Positions 17,318 through 26,356 of a DNA stretch of 64,000 bases are shown in pieces (positions within the stretch are counted from its first letter, which is position 1; the number at the start of each line of letters is the position of its first letter). Where the stretch lies: NCBI RefSeq assembly GCF_014334115.1, contig NZ_CP060494.1, forward strand, positions 2,510,501-2,574,500, written 5' to 3'. The notes beneath the pieces were generated by a model. That model saw nothing but the letters and a program-made list of their open reading frames with translations. It did not search any database and was not told the DNA's origin. The DNA comes from Sphingosinithalassobacter sp. CS137. Lineage in GTDB: Bacteria > Pseudomonadota > Alphaproteobacteria > Sphingomonadales > Sphingomonadaceae. The position numbers were made by a program, and so were the translations under genes.

Positions 17318-17776
17318 CTATTGTTCGGGATCGAGCCCGACATGATCGAGCAGGTAGCGCACCCCCGATGTGGGGACCAGCATTTCGACCTCCTCCACCT
17401 CAGCCCGCAGCATTCGACCGGGCGCGTCGAAAAGCGGGTATTCGATTGCAAGTGCGCTGCCGGGGTTGCTCTCGGCATGGATCACGATCCGCGCCGCGAG
17501 CCTGTCTTCGGGCGGAAGCGCCTGCGCCTGGGCGGCGTGGCAGAGCCTTTCCCGAAAAAAGTGACCGACCGGCGAACGGCGCCGGAAGCTGTAGCGTTCG
17601 CCGTCCGTGATGATCGCCTCGGTATCCGGGTGGATCCGGAACACGCGATCCGGCCGCATCACGCTCACATGTATGATGTCGTCAGCGGGGCCCTCCGCGC
17701 AGACGCCGGTCCGGATGGGAAGCGGCTCGTCCGCCGTCTGCACCGCGACAAGTGGGAGAAGGATTGTCCAGAGCAT
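17318..17776 (-). CDS. Hypothetical secreted protein (152 aa)
   Basis: A 152-aa ORF with a short cleavable-looking signal (MLWTILLPLVAVQTADE) followed by a mixed polar sequence containing two cysteines (GVCAEGP, RLCHAAQ), which could form a disulfide. No recognised domain. The stop lies 92 nt before the M28 peptidase start, and the gene starts 67 nt beyond the rpsD terminator. The opposite-strand ORF of similar length lacks any family feature, so this strand is preferred. Presumed periplasmic. Confidence 0.55.
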   Translation of the reverse strand: MLWTILLPLVAVQTADEPLPIRTGVCAEGPADDIIHVSVMRPDRVFRIHPDTEAIITDGERYSFRRRSPVGHFFRERLCHAAQAQALPPEDRLAARIVIHAESNPGSALAIEYPLFDAPGRMLRAEVEEVEMLVPTSGVRYLLDHVGLDPEQ

Positions 17777-17842
17777 CGGGCCGTCTCCATTCTCGCCGCC
17801 TGGTCGGCCTGCCGATCGCAGAAGCGCCCGCGCGGAGCGACG

Positions 17843-17871
17843 AAAAAGGGCGGCCCCTCGCGGAACCGCCC
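17843..17871 (-). terminator. Rho-independent terminator of rpsD
   Basis: On the minus strand, 28 nt after the rpsD stop, GGGCGG (17871-17866) pairs with CCGCCC (17853-17848) through a stem extended by T-G/C-G pairs around a GCGA loop, followed directly by five T residues (17847-17843). This is a classical intrinsic terminator and ends the rpsD transcript. Confidence 0.88.
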
Positions 17872-17898
17872 CTTCCGTTTTCTGCTACTGCCGAGAAA

Positions 17899-18513
17899 TC
17901 AGCGCGAGTAGAACTCGACGACCAGGTTCGGTTCCATCTTCACCGGATAGGGAACTTCGTCCAGCGTCGGCACGCGCGTGAAGGTGATCTTCGATGCGCC
18001 GTCCGGAGCGACATAATCGGGAATGTCGCGCTCGGCGAGGCTCTGCGCCTCCATCACCAGCGCCATTTCCTGCGCCTTCGACGAGAGCGAAACCTCGTCG
18101 CCCGGCTTGATGCGGCGCGAGCCGATGTTGCACTTTTCGCCGTTCACGCGGACGTGGCCGTGGTTCACCAGCTGGCGCGCGGACCAGATCGTCGGTGCGA
18201 ACTTGGCGCGATAGACCACCATGTCGAGACGCTGCTCGAGAAGGCCGATGAGGTTCTGCGACGTATCGCCCTTCATCTTCGACGCTTCTTCGTAGGTGCG
18301 CTTGAACTGCTTCTCGGTGACGTCGCCGTAATAGCCCTTCAGCTTCTGCTTGGCGCGCAGCTGGATGCCGAAGTCGGACATCTTGCCCTTGCGGCGCTGG
18401 CCATGCTGGCCGGGGCCATATTCGCGCTTGTTGACGGGCGACTTGGGGCGACCCCAAATGTTCTCGCCCATCCGGCGGTCGAGCTTGTACTTGGCGCTGG
18501 AGCGCTTCGACAT
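17899..18513 (-). CDS. rpsD: 30S ribosomal protein S4
   Basis: A 204-aa primary 16S rRNA-binding protein of the small subunit, needed for assembly initiation and decoding fidelity. The sequence is textbook S4: [21 protein letters not shown], then [27 protein letters not shown], an S4 RNA-binding domain with [28 protein letters not shown] and PGDEVSL, and the ending LVVEFYSR. Here it is unlinked from the S13/S11/rpoA cluster, as in other alphaproteobacteria. It is preceded by a ~150-nt leader with its own candidate promoter and ends in an intrinsic terminator. Confidence 0.99.
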   Translation of the reverse strand: MSKRSSAKYKLDRRMGENIWGRPKSPVNKREYGPGQHGQRRKGKMSDFGIQLRAKQKLKGYYGDVTEKQFKRTYEEASKMKGDTSQNLIGLLEQRLDMVVYRAKFAPTIWSARQLVNHGHVRVNGEKCNIGSRRIKPGDEVSLSSKAQEMALVMEAQSLAERDIPDYVAPDGASKITFTRVPTLDEVPYPVKMEPNLVVEFYSR

Positions 18514-18670
18514 TCCAAATTCCTTACAATTGCCAACGACGTTGACCCGGACGCGTGCCTCGCAGCGAGGAATGCGCCCTGATCGCGATCCCGGTTTCGC
18601 CTGCTATTCTCGGATGTTGAGAGGCAGGGCCGCCGCTTCACCGGGGTGCGGGGCCGATTGCGAAGGCGCG

Positions 18671-18699
18671 CGGGTACGCGCGGGCGGGCGGAAAGTCAA
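18671..18699 (-). promoter_or_regulatory. Candidate promoter of rpsD
   Basis: Read on the minus strand, TTGACT (18699-18694) and TACCCG (18676-18671) are separated by exactly 17 nt. The -35 is a near-perfect sigma70 match, while the -10 is weak. The -35 overlaps the trmJ stop codon. A start near 18664 would give a ~150-nt rpsD leader, long enough for S4 autoregulation, though no specific fold was recognised. Confidence 0.4.
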
Positions 18700-19427
18700 G
18701 CGCGGGGGCGCTTCTTGCCCTCCAACGCCGAGAGCACGCCGCGCAGCGTGCGGATCTCCTGCGCGGTCCAGCCCGGCTTGGTCAGCAGCGTGCGCAGCGT
18801 GCGGCGCGTGGCGGGCGTGCGCTCGGGCGGATGATAGAAGCCGCTTGCCACCAGCATCGCGTCGAGCTGGCCGATCAGCCCGTCCAGCTCGTGCTGCGGC
18901 GCCGGCGGGTCGAGTTCCTCCTCGGTCGGCTGCACGAGCGCCGCGCCTTTCGACCATTCATAGGCGGTCAGGATCACGGCCTGGGCGAGATTGAGCGACC
19001 CGAACTCGGGATTGATCGGCACGGTGAGGATGGTGCGCGCGACGGCCACGTCGTCGGTCTCCAGCCCGGACCGCTCGGGTCCGAAGAGCAGCGCGGAGCG
19101 GCCCGCTTCGGTGCGGATCGCGCGCGCCGCCTCCTCAGGCGTGACAACCGGCTTGGTGACGCCGCGCTTGCGCACCGTAGTGGCGTAGACATGCGCGCAA
19201 TCGGCGACCGCTTCGGCAACGCTCTCGAAGACCTGCGCCTGCTCGAGGACGATGTCGGCACCGCTCGCGGCGGGCCCGGCGGAGGGATTGGGCCAACCGT
19301 CGCGCGGGCTGACGAGACGCATCTCGGTGAGCCCGAAATTCAGCATCGCGCGCGCGGCCTTGCCGATATTCTCGCCCAGTTGCGGTCGGACGAGGACGAT
19401 GACGGGGGGAGGGGCGGGGGCGATCAC
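18696..19427 (-). CDS. trmJ: tRNA/rRNA 2'-O-methyltransferase, TrmJ/SpoU (SPOUT) family
   Basis: A 243-aa SAM-dependent RNA ribose methyltransferase. The three SPOUT knot motifs are present: PQLGENIGKAARAMLNFGL (motif 1, ~residues 15-33), ALLFGPERSGL (motif 2, ~110) and TVPINPEFGSLNLAQAV (motif 3, ~135). The ~80-residue C-terminal helical extension matches TrmJ, which modifies position 32 of tRNAs. It is transcribed in the same direction as nrdR and rpsD, 113 nt after nrdR. Another RNA substrate within the family cannot be excluded. Confidence 0.9.
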   Translation of the reverse strand: MIAPAPPPVIVLVRPQLGENIGKAARAMLNFGLTEMRLVSPRDGWPNPSAGPAASGADIVLEQAQVFESVAEAVADCAHVYATTVRKRGVTKPVVTPEEAARAIRTEAGRSALLFGPERSGLETDDVAVARTILTVPINPEFGSLNLAQAVILTAYEWSKGAALVQPTEEELDPPAPQHELDGLIGQLDAMLVASGFYHPPERTPATRRTLRTLLTKPGWTAQEIRTLRGVLSALEGKKRPRA

Positions 19428-19540
19428 GGCTGGTTCAACTCTCGACGAGTGCGATGGGAGCTGCGCAGTACGGCGTCAACTCTCCCCCTTCGCTCGGCAC
19501 GAACGGAGGGAGGATAGTTCGAACGACGCGGTGGTTCCGC

Positions 19541-20002
19541 TCACCCTTTCCCGACTTCGCTGACCGTCCCCGCGAACTCTTCGAAATCGCGGGCCTCGCG
19601 GAAATCCTTGTAGACGCTGGCGAAGCGGATGTAGGCGACCGAATCGAGGCCCTTGAGCCCCTCCATCACCAGTTCGCCGATCCGCTGGGCGGGGATGTCG
19701 GTCTCGCCGCCGGTTTCCAGCTGGCGCTGGATTCCGCTGACCAGCTTTTCGATCTGCGCGCCCGTGATCGGGCGCTTGCGACAGGCGATCGACACCGAAC
19801 GGACCAGCTTGTCGCGCTCGAACGGCTCGCGGCGGTCGGCGCTTTTGACGACGGTCAGGTCGCGCAGCTGGATGCGTTCGAAGGTGGTGAAGCGCGCGGC
19901 GCATGCCTCGCACTGGCGCCGCCGCCGGATCGCCGCCCCGTCCTCGGTGGGGCGGCTGTCCTTAACCTGGCTGTCTTCATGGCCGCAAAAGGGGCAGCGC
20001 AT
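19541..20002 (-). CDS. nrdR: Transcriptional repressor NrdR
   Basis: A 153-aa regulator that represses ribonucleotide reductase genes according to ATP/dATP level. The N-terminal zinc ribbon is complete ([13 protein letters not shown], then [13 protein letters not shown]), followed by the ATP-cone ([29 protein letters not shown], residues ~50-140). The glyA-nrdR gene order is common in alphaproteobacteria, where glyA supplies one-carbon units for dTMP synthesis. Here a structured 171-nt spacer separates glyA from nrdR, so expression of the two may be partly uncoupled. Confidence 0.97.
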   Translation of the reverse strand: MRCPFCGHEDSQVKDSRPTEDGAAIRRRRQCEACAARFTTFERIQLRDLTVVKSADRREPFERDKLVRSVSIACRKRPITGAQIEKLVSGIQRQLETGGETDIPAQRIGELVMEGLKGLDSVAYIRFASVYKDFREARDFEEFAGTVSEVGKG

Positions 20003-20056
20003 TGTCGGTCAAATCCGTTCGTGCTGAGGAGGGGCTGAGCCCCGGCGAAGACCCGT

Positions 20057-20170
20057 CTCGACGCACCCTTCGATACGGTGATCAGGCCGGATCGTCCACG
20101 GGACGATCCTGAAACATGCTGGGGGCATGTTTCTCCTGATCACTTCGGCACGCTCAGGAGCCTCGTCGAG
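20057..20170. repeat. Nested palindromes forming a three-way-junction-like element
   Basis: The glyA-nrdR spacer holds four nested inverted repeats: CTCGACG/CGTCGAG (20057-20063 with 20164-20170), GTGATCAGG/CCTGATCAC (20078-20086 with 20135-20143), and inside that two adjacent hairpins, GGATCGTCC/GGACGATCC (20089-20097 with 20101-20109) and AAACATGC/GCATGTTT (20112-20119 with 20125-20132). All pairings are perfect. Together they would fold as an outer stem with two inner arms. It could be an intergenic REP-type element or an RNA structure that attenuates or processes the glyA-nrdR message. Confidence 0.75.
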
Positions 20171-20173
20171 CCC

Positions 20174-21484
20174 TTACGCCTCCGGATAGATCGGGAAGCG
20201 CTCGCATAGCGCACGCACGCGGCCCTTCACCTCTGCCTCGACCTGCGGGTCGCCGGTTTCGCCCTTCTCGCGCAGTCCGTCGAGCACGTCGGCGATCATG
20301 TTGCCGATCTCGCGGAACTCGGCCGGGCCGAAGCCGCGCGTGGTGCCCGCCGGGCTGCCCACACGGATGCCGCTGGTCTTCATCGGCGGCAGCGGATCAT
20401 TGGGGATGCCGTTCTTGTTGCAGGTGATCGCGGCGCGCTCCAGCGCCTCGTCGGCATCCTTGCCGGTGACGCCCAGCGGGGTGAGGTCGACCAGCGCGAG
20501 ATGCGTGTCGGTGCCGCCCGAAACGAGATCGGCGCCGCGTTCCTTGAGCGTTGCCGCCAGCACCTTGGCATTCTCGACCACCGCCGCGGCATAGCTCTTG
20601 AATTCCGGCCGCAGCGCTTCGCCGAACGCCACCGCCTTGGCGGCGATGACATGCATCAGCGGTCCGCCTTGCAGCCCCGGGAACACCGCCGAATTGATCT
20701 TCTTGGCGATCGCCTCGTCATCGGTCAGCACCATGCCGCCACGCGGGCCGCGCAGCGTCTTGTGCGTGGTGGTGGTCACCACATGCGCGTGTCCGAACGG
20801 CGAGGGATGCGCGCCGCCCGCGACCAGCCCGGCGAAATGCGCCATGTCGACCATGAACAGCGCACCCACTTCGTCGGCGATCGCACGGAACCTGGCGAAG
20901 TCGATCTGCCGCGGATATGCCGAGCCACCCGCGATGATCAGCTGCGGCTTGTGCTCCTTGGCCAGCCGTTCGACCTGATCGAAGTCGATCAGATGATCGT
21001 CCTCGCGCACGCCATATTGCACCGCGTTGAACCATTTGCCGCTCATCGCTGCACGCGCGCCGTGGGTCAGGTGGCCACCGGCGTCGAGGCTGAGGCCCAT
21101 GATCGTGTCGCCGGGCTTGGCCAGCGCCAGCATCACCGCGCCGTTCGCCTGCGCGCCCGAATGCGGCTGGACGTTGACGAAGTTGCAGCCGAACAGCTTC
21201 TTGGCGCGCTCGATCGCCAGCGTCTCGACTTCGTCGGACGGGTGGCAGCCCTGATAATAGCGCTTGCCGGGATAGCCCTCGGCATATTTGTTGGTGAACA
21301 CGCTGCCCTGTGCGGCGAGCACCGCCTTCGACACGATGTTCTCGCTCGCGATCAGTTCGATCTGGTGCTGCTCGCGGTCGAGCTCATGGGCGATGCCCGC
21401 AAAGACCTCGGGATCGGCTTCGGAAAGGCTGCGCGTGAAGAAACCGTCGGGCTGAACGCCCGCATCGACGGGATTGGTGCTCAT
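20174..21484 (-). CDS. glyA: Serine hydroxymethyltransferase
   Basis: A 436-aa PLP enzyme that interconverts serine and glycine while charging tetrahydrofolate with a one-carbon unit. Recognisable segments are [67 protein letters not shown] and the PLP-lysine motif [16 protein letters not shown]. Length and both ends match the family. Its ATG overlaps the rpiB stop (ATGA, 21481-21484), so the two are translationally coupled, as often seen in this group of bacteria. Confidence 0.98.
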   Translation of the reverse strand: MSTNPVDAGVQPDGFFTRSLSEADPEVFAGIAHELDREQHQIELIASENIVSKAVLAAQGSVFTNKYAEGYPGKRYYQGCHPSDEVETLAIERAKKLFGCNFVNVQPHSGAQANGAVMLALAKPGDTIMGLSLDAGGHLTHGARAAMSGKWFNAVQYGVREDDHLIDFDQVERLAKEHKPQLIIAGGSAYPRQIDFARFRAIADEVGALFMVDMAHFAGLVAGGAHPSPFGHAHVVTTTTHKTLRGPRGGMVLTDDEAIAKKINSAVFPGLQGGPLMHVIAAKAVAFGEALRPEFKSYAAAVVENAKVLAATLKERGADLVSGGTDTHLALVDLTPLGVTGKDADEALERAAITCNKNGIPNDPLPPMKTSGIRVGSPAGTTRGFGPAEFREIGNMIADVLDGLREKGETGDPQVEAEVKGRVRALCERFPIYPEA

Positions 21485-21933
21485 GCGGAGGTCCTTTCGA
21501 AGGAGGGGGCGTTCAGTTTGGCGACGCGCCCGGTGTGGCGGCCCTCGCCGAACTGGCCGCTCAGAAAACTCTTGAGACAGGCTACGGCCATGTCGGGGCC
21601 GATCAGCCGCGCGCCCATCGCGATCACGTTCGCATCGTTATGCTCGCGCGCAAGCGCCGCCGAATAGGGCTCGGAGACCAGTGCGCAGCGACAGGCTGGA
21701 TGGCGGTTCACTGCCATCGAGATTCCGATGCCCGAACCGCACAGGGCCACGCCGCGCTCCGCCCGACCGCTCGCGACCGCTTCGGCCAGCCTGTACCCGA
21801 AGTCCGGATAATCGACTCGATCCGGCCCGTTCGTGCCGAGATCGAGCACGTCATGCCCCTGATCGCGCAGCCAGTCGGCGAGCATCGTTTTCAGGTCGAC
21901 TGCCGCATGGTCGGCGGCGAGGGCAATACGCAT
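21481..21933 (-). CDS. rpiB: Ribose-5-phosphate isomerase B
   Basis: A 150-aa isomerase interconverting ribose 5-phosphate and ribulose 5-phosphate (non-oxidative pentose phosphate pathway). [15 protein letters not shown] is the RpiB N-terminus, [16 protein letters not shown] the substrate region, and [19 protein letters not shown] carries the catalytic Cys. [17 protein letters not shown] is the C-terminal signature. ATG 21933 is the natural start; a much longer in-frame extension to 22467 is antisense to the exonuclease gene and rejected. It is the first gene of the rpiB-glyA-nrdR run. Confidence 0.96.
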   Translation of the reverse strand: MRIALAADHAAVDLKTMLADWLRDQGHDVLDLGTNGPDRVDYPDFGYRLAEAVASGRAERGVALCGSGIGISMAVNRHPACRCALVSEPYSAALAREHNDANVIAMGARLIGPDMAVACLKSFLSGQFGEGRHTGRVAKLNAPSFERTSA

Positions 21934-22028
21934 GAAGGCAGCGCGCTCCCGGGTTGGCGATGTTGCGTGGCGGCTATCTAGGCGCTCTCGCCGGTGAACG
22001 CCACACCCGATCGCAATGCGGCCGGCGC

Positions 22029-22793
22029 CTAGAGCAGCAGCCGCTCGGCCGGATCGCGGCCGACATAGCCGCCGCCGCGCCGCCGCTCGAATTCCTGCTC
22101 GGCAGTGTAGCGCACGTCGGGATCGCGATCGCCGAGGAAATTCTCGAGCACCTCGTCCTCGATCTCCTGCCATTCCTTGCCCCGGTCCGGCCCACTGCGA
22201 ACGCGGGGCAGCAGGCCCGGAAGGTTCGACCACTCGAGAAGCTGCGCAAGGCTGGCTTCGTTGAGCATGTCGCGCAGGTGATGCGCCGTCACATAGGCGT
22301 CGGGAAAGGCGCGGTGCACGGGCAGGCCGCGCTCGTGGACCAATCCCTCGGGCTTGCGCCAGTAGCGCAGGATCTGGTTCGAGAAGCCTGGCGAATCGGG
22401 CCACAGCCGCATCGCGCATTTCCAGGTGCACACCCAGTCGGCGCCGTGGGTGAGGCGCGGCGAGCAATATTGCTGCTCGAAGTCGGCGCGGTGCGCCGCC
22501 AGCGCGAGGCGCTTGGGATAGGGATCGAGCACCTGGCGGGCGACATCATGCCACCAGGGGGCGTCCGCCACCTGCTCCTCGAGGATATGATGCACCGCCT
22601 GCGTGATCGGCGGGATCGGGCGGCCGGGATTGACGAGAATCGCTCCGCCGTCGCCGTGCAGCTCCCATCGCCCGTCCTCGCCGAGCATCACGTCCTGCCA
22701 GCCGATCTCCAGAACGGCATGGGCGGGCGGCGAGGAACCGGTGGTTTCGAGGTCGATGACGCGAATGATCTGCGAGGAAGCCGGGGAAGCCAT
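22029..22793 (-). CDS. DEDD-family 3'-5' exonuclease (ExoX/DnaQ-like)
   Basis: A 254-aa exonuclease with ExoI motif VIDLETTG near residue 12 (Asp and Glu), ExoII in LALAAHRADFEQQY (~100), and ExoIII as VHRAFPDAYVTAHHL (~175), where His and Asp complete the DEDD(h) site. This matches exodeoxyribonuclease X-like proteins; repair or proofreading of DNA ends is likely but the substrate is unproven. A ~60-residue acidic/basic C-terminal region (EWQEIEDEVLENFLGDRDPD) lies beyond the nuclease core. ATG 22793 is chosen; the upstream extension is Arg-rich and non-conserved. It is 91 nt downstream of the phosphomannomutase gene. Confidence 0.88.
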   Translation of the reverse strand: MASPASSQIIRVIDLETTGSSPPAHAVLEIGWQDVMLGEDGRWELHGDGGAILVNPGRPIPPITQAVHHILEEQVADAPWWHDVARQVLDPYPKRLALAAHRADFEQQYCSPRLTHGADWVCTWKCAMRLWPDSPGFSNQILRYWRKPEGLVHERGLPVHRAFPDAYVTAHHLRDMLNEASLAQLLEWSNLPGLLPRVRSGPDRGKEWQEIEDEVLENFLGDRDPDVRYTAEQEFERRRGGGYVGRDPAERLLL

Positions 22794-22884
22794 GGCTCTC
22801 AAGTGGCGCTTTGCGCGCGCAATTGCCAGCCCCTTTGGACGTCGCGACCGGCCCCTCCCGAGAGGAGGAGGGGCCGAGTCGGCC

Positions 22885-24267
22885 TCAATGTCCCGCCTGG
22901 GGACCCCGTTCGACACCGCTCTTCGCGAGCTGCGCGTCGATCATCGCCATCAGGCGGTCGAGCCCCGCCTGGTCCTTCGCCTCGGCGCGGGCGACGAGCA
23001 CATCCTGGGTGTTCGAAGCGCGGAGCAGCCACCAGCCGTCGGGCGTGTTGACGCGGGCGCCGTCGGTCCGGTTGACGTCGGCGCCTTCCTGTTCGAGCCG
23101 GTCGAGCACTTCCTCGACGACCGCGAACTTGCGGCTCTCGTCGACCTGGAAGCGCATCTCGGGCGTGTTGACGAGCTGCGGCATCGCACTCTTCAGATCG
23201 GTCAGCGACCTGCCGATCATGTGCAGCGCGCGGATCAGGCGGACGGCGGCATATTGCGCGTCGTCGAAGCCGTAATAATCGTGCGCGAAGAAGATGTGGC
23301 CGCTCATCTCGCCCGCGAGCGGCGCACCGGTCTCCTTCATCTTCGTCTTCACCAGGCTGTGGCCGGTCTTCCACATCAGCGGCTCGCCGCCCAGCTCGGC
23401 GACTCGATCGAACAGCATCTGGCTGGCCTTCACATCGGCGATGATCGTCGCGCCGGGCTGTTCGCGCAGAACCGGTTCGGCCAGAATGGAGAGAAGCTGA
23501 TCCCCCCAGACGACGCGGCCTTGCCCGTCGACCGCGCCGAGCCGGTCTCCGTCGCCATCGAACGCCAGTCCGAAATCGAGCTGCCTCTCGGCGACCAGCG
23601 CCTTCAGATCGGCGAGGTTCTTCTCTTCGGTGGGATCGGGATGATGATTGGGGAAACGGCCGTCCACATCGGTGAAGAGCGTATGGTGCTCACCGGGGAG
23701 CAGCTTCACCAGCTTTTCGACCACCGGGCCGGCGGCGCCATTGCCCGTATCCCATCCGACGCGATAGGCGCCGCCGGCATAGCCCGCCATCAGTCGCCCG
23801 ACATAGAGGTCGACGACATCGGCCTCCGTCACCGTGCCCTGGCCATCCTCCCAATCGCCTTCCGCCGCCAGCTTGCCGAGCTCCTGAATGTCGGAACCGA
23901 AAAACGAGCGGTGCTGGAACACCATCTTGAAGCCGTTGTACTCGGCGGGATTGTGGCTGCCGGTTATCTGAATGCCGCCGTCCACTTCTAGCGTGGCTTC
24001 GGCATAATAGAGCATTGGCGTGGGGCCGAGGCCGATCTTCACCACGTCGCAGCCCGACGCCGTCAGCCCCGCGACGAGCGCCGCCTCCAGTTCCAGCGAC
24101 GAGGCGCGGCCGTCGCGGCCCACGGCGACGCGATGGCCGCCGGCGCGGCGCAGCAGCGTCGCGAATCCGCGGCCGATCGCCCGGGCATCGTCCGGCCCCA
24201 GGGTTTTCCCGACGATCCCGCGAATGTCGTATTCGCGCAGCGAAGTCGGGTCGAAGCGGTGCGTCAT
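22885..24267 (-). CDS. Phosphomannomutase/phosphoglucomutase
   Basis: A 460-aa alpha-D-phosphohexomutase that moves phosphate between C6 and C1 of mannose or glucose phosphates, feeding GDP-mannose, UDP-glucose and exopolysaccharide synthesis. The phosphoserine loop ITGSHNPAEYNGFK (Ser104), metal loop FDGDGDRLG (~245), sugar-binding GEMSGHIFF (~325) and the C-terminal phosphate-binding RASNT are all present. ATG 24267 has a GGGAGGA ribosome site; a 113-codon upstream extension is antisense noise over the J-domain gene. It resembles the PMM/PGM (AlgC, or PgmG in Sphingomonas) type; specificity cannot be read from sequence. Confidence 0.94.
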   Translation of the reverse strand: MTHRFDPTSLREYDIRGIVGKTLGPDDARAIGRGFATLLRRAGGHRVAVGRDGRASSLELEAALVAGLTASGCDVVKIGLGPTPMLYYAEATLEVDGGIQITGSHNPAEYNGFKMVFQHRSFFGSDIQELGKLAAEGDWEDGQGTVTEADVVDLYVGRLMAGYAGGAYRVGWDTGNGAAGPVVEKLVKLLPGEHHTLFTDVDGRFPNHHPDPTEEKNLADLKALVAERQLDFGLAFDGDGDRLGAVDGQGRVVWGDQLLSILAEPVLREQPGATIIADVKASQMLFDRVAELGGEPLMWKTGHSLVKTKMKETGAPLAGEMSGHIFFAHDYYGFDDAQYAAVRLIRALHMIGRSLTDLKSAMPQLVNTPEMRFQVDESRKFAVVEEVLDRLEQEGADVNRTDGARVNTPDGWWLLRASNTQDVLVARAEAKDQAGLDRLMAMIDAQLAKSGVERGPQAGH

Positions 24268-24320
24268 GAGTCCTCCCGGCGTTTCTCGTGCGGGCCTAAT
24301 CCGCGAATCGATCGGAAAGT

Positions 24321-24641
24321 TCAATCGCGACTCGGTTCCGACGCTGCTCCGCGGCTGCGCTTGAGCAGCGTGTCTCGCGCCGCGTTGATGCGGCGGGCAG
24401 CCTCGGCCGAGCCGCCGCGATCCGGATGCACCTGCGCCACCAGGCGGCGGTGGGCGGCGCGGATCTCCGCCTCGTCGGCATCGGGGCCAAGGCCAAGGAT
24501 GCTCCGTGCCTCTGCCTCGGCGGCGTCGGGCGCGGCAACGGGCCGAGGCGCTGGCTTGCCCGTTCGAACGGGACGGAATCCGTGCCACAGGCGCCAGCCG
24601 AGCCACGCCACCGCAAGGGCGGCGACGAGCTTCCAGATCAT
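24321..24641 (-). CDS. Membrane-anchored J-domain protein
   Basis: A 106-aa DnaJ-family protein with an N-terminal membrane helix (residues ~2-20, WKLVAALAVAWLGWRLW), a Pro-rich linker and a C-terminal J domain (~44-97) with the Hsp70-stimulating HPD motif at 72-74 (VHPDRGG). The layout (helix then terminal J domain) resembles TIM14/Pam18 and bacterial DjlA-like co-chaperones. Its ATG overlaps the mipZ stop (24638-24641), so translation is coupled. The partner would be cytosolic DnaK at the membrane; a link to division-site positioning is an inference from coupling only. Confidence 0.88.
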   Translation of the reverse strand: MIWKLVAALAVAWLGWRLWHGFRPVRTGKPAPRPVAAPDAAEAEARSILGLGPDADEAEIRAAHRRLVAQVHPDRGGSAEAARRINAARDTLLKRSRGAASEPSRD

Positions 24642-25432
24642 GCGAAGAGAGGCATCGCGGGCTCGGGCAGCGCCAGCCCCGCCATCATCTCGCGCAGTTC
24701 CTGTCGCGCCGCGACATGGGCGAGACCCATTTCGCCGAACTCGCGGCTGTCGAGCATCGTCAGCCCCTGCGGGAACAGCTCGCGATAGATGACGCGCTCG
24801 GAAAGGCCGGAGATCACCCGGAAGCCGACCCGCTTCGACAACTGGTCGATCGCCTGCGAAACGCGCTTCATGTTGCGTGCCTCGATGTGCTGCATGCGAT
24901 TGCGCAGCACGACCCAGTCGATCGTCGCGCCATCGGCCTTCGCGCGCCGCTTGCGCGATTCCCAGATCAGTTCGGAATAGAAGCTGGGGCGGATGACCCG
25001 ATAGGTTTCCGGATCGACCTGGCCGATGAGGTCGAAATCGACGAAGCTGTCGTTCATCGGCGTGACCAGCGTGTCGGCATTGGTGACCGCGATGCGCGCG
25101 AAGCGATCGTCCCGGCCCGGCGTGTCGATCACCAGGAAGTCGGCGCCGGCGCTCAGGCGTTCGAGCGATTCCGAAAAGCGCGCGACCGTTTCGCCGTCAT
25201 GTGTCTCGTACCGCGGCATCGGCAATTCGCGGCCGGTGCGCTGGATCGTGGCCTGACGATTGTCGAGATACCGGCCCATCGTCCGCTGCCGGTGATCCAG
25301 GTCGAAACAGGCGACCTTGGCGCCCTTCGCGGCGAGCGCGATCGCCACGTGAACGGCGGTGGTGGACTTGCCGGTCCCGCCCTTCTCGTTCGCGAACACG
25401 ATCACGTGCAATCGATTCGAGTCGCTGCTCAA
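24638..25432 (-). CDS. mipZ: Division-plane positioning ATPase MipZ
   Basis: A 264-aa ParA/MinD-superfamily P-loop ATPase that in Caulobacter forms a bipolar gradient with ParB and blocks FtsZ polymerisation away from midcell. Deviant Walker A is NEKGGTGKST (Lys22), and FLVIDTPGRDD holds Walker B-like residues. The sequence FDLDHRQRTMGRYLDNR, and the long insertion with YSELIWESRKRRAKADG, are characteristic of MipZ rather than chromosomal ParA. Its presence fits an organism lacking MinCDE. It is divergent from panC across 81 nt and overlaps the downstream J-domain gene. Confidence 0.95.
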   Translation of the reverse strand: MSSDSNRLHVIVFANEKGGTGKSTTAVHVAIALAAKGAKVACFDLDHRQRTMGRYLDNRQATIQRTGRELPMPRYETHDGETVARFSESLERLSAGADFLVIDTPGRDDRFARIAVTNADTLVTPMNDSFVDFDLIGQVDPETYRVIRPSFYSELIWESRKRRAKADGATIDWVVLRNRMQHIEARNMKRVSQAIDQLSKRVGFRVISGLSERVIYRELFPQGLTMLDSREFGEMGLAHVAARQELREMMAGLALPEPAMPLFA

Positions 25433-25513
25433 GCCCGCTCACTTCCTTTATTGATCGGTCGGGCCCGTCCCCATAGAAGGCCGCCCTTCGTCTGTATCTG
25501 AGGGTGTTACCAC

Positions 25514-26356
25514 GTGCAAACCATCCGTCAGCTCGAGGCGCTGCGCGAGCAGCTGCAGGGCTTTCGCGCCGCCGGCGAGCGAATCGCACTGGTGCCCACC
25601 ATGGGTGCGCTCCATGCCGGGCATCTTGCGCTGGTCGATGCCGCACGGCGCCAGGCCAAGCGAGTCGTGGTGTCGATCTTCGTCAATCCGAAGCAGTTCG
25701 GGCCGAACGAGGACTTCGGCCGCTATCCCCGCCACGAACAGCGCGATTCGCGGATGCTCTCCGAAGCGGGCGTCGACCTGCTCTGGATGCCGCCGGTCGA
25801 GGTCATGTATCCTGAGGGATTCGCGACCAACATCGCGGTTTCGGGGGTGAGCGAGGGGCTCGACGGGGCACATCGGCCGGGCCATTTCGACGGCGTCGCG
25901 ACTGTCGTGGCCAAGCTGTTCAACCAGGTTCAGCCCGATGCCGCGCTGTTCGGCGAGAAGGACTTTCAGCAGCTGGCGGTCATCCGCCGCCTCGTCGCGG
26001 ACCTCGACCTGCCGGTGGAAATCGTGAGCGTGCCGACCCAGCGCGAGGATGATGGGCTCGCGATGTCGTCGCGCAACGGCTATCTCGTCGAGGAGGATCG
26101 CAAGACCGCGACCGTGCTGCCGAGGGCGCTCGGGGTGGCGGAGCGGGCGATCGCCGGCGGTGGCGACGCCGAGGTCGCGCTGGCGCAGGCTCGCGAAACT
26201 CTGACCGCCGCAGGGTTCGAGGTCGACTATGTCGCGCTGGTCGATGCCGAGACGCTGGGCGAGCCTTCGCCGGACCGTCCGCGCCGGCTGCTGGCTGCGG
26301 CGACGCTGCACGGCACGCGGCTGATCGACAACGTGCCCGTAAACGGAGACGGTTAA
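25514..26356 (+). CDS. panC: Pantothenate synthetase
   Basis: A 280-aa ligase joining pantoate and beta-alanine through pantoyl-AMP to make vitamin B5. Motifs are VPTMGALHAGHLALV (HIGH-like), VSIFVNPKQFGPNEDFGRYPR, FGEKDFQQLAVIRR and the KMSKS-like GLAMSSRNGYL. The start is GTG 25514, since no ATG lies near and the family N-terminus begins here (VQTIRQLEALR). The TAA stop is embedded in the palindrome GGTTAACGCCGTTAACC. No panB or panD is adjacent. Confidence 0.97.
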   Translation: MQTIRQLEALREQLQGFRAAGERIALVPTMGALHAGHLALVDAARRQAKRVVVSIFVNPKQFGPNEDFGRYPRHEQRDSRMLSEAGVDLLWMPPVEVMYPEGFATNIAVSGVSEGLDGAHRPGHFDGVATVVAKLFNQVQPDAALFGEKDFQQLAVIRRLVADLDLPVEIVSVPTQREDDGLAMSSRNGYLVEEDRKTATVLPRALGVAERAIAGGGDAEVALAQARETLTAAGFEVDYVALVDAETLGEPSPDRPRRLLAAATLHGTRLIDNVPVNGDG

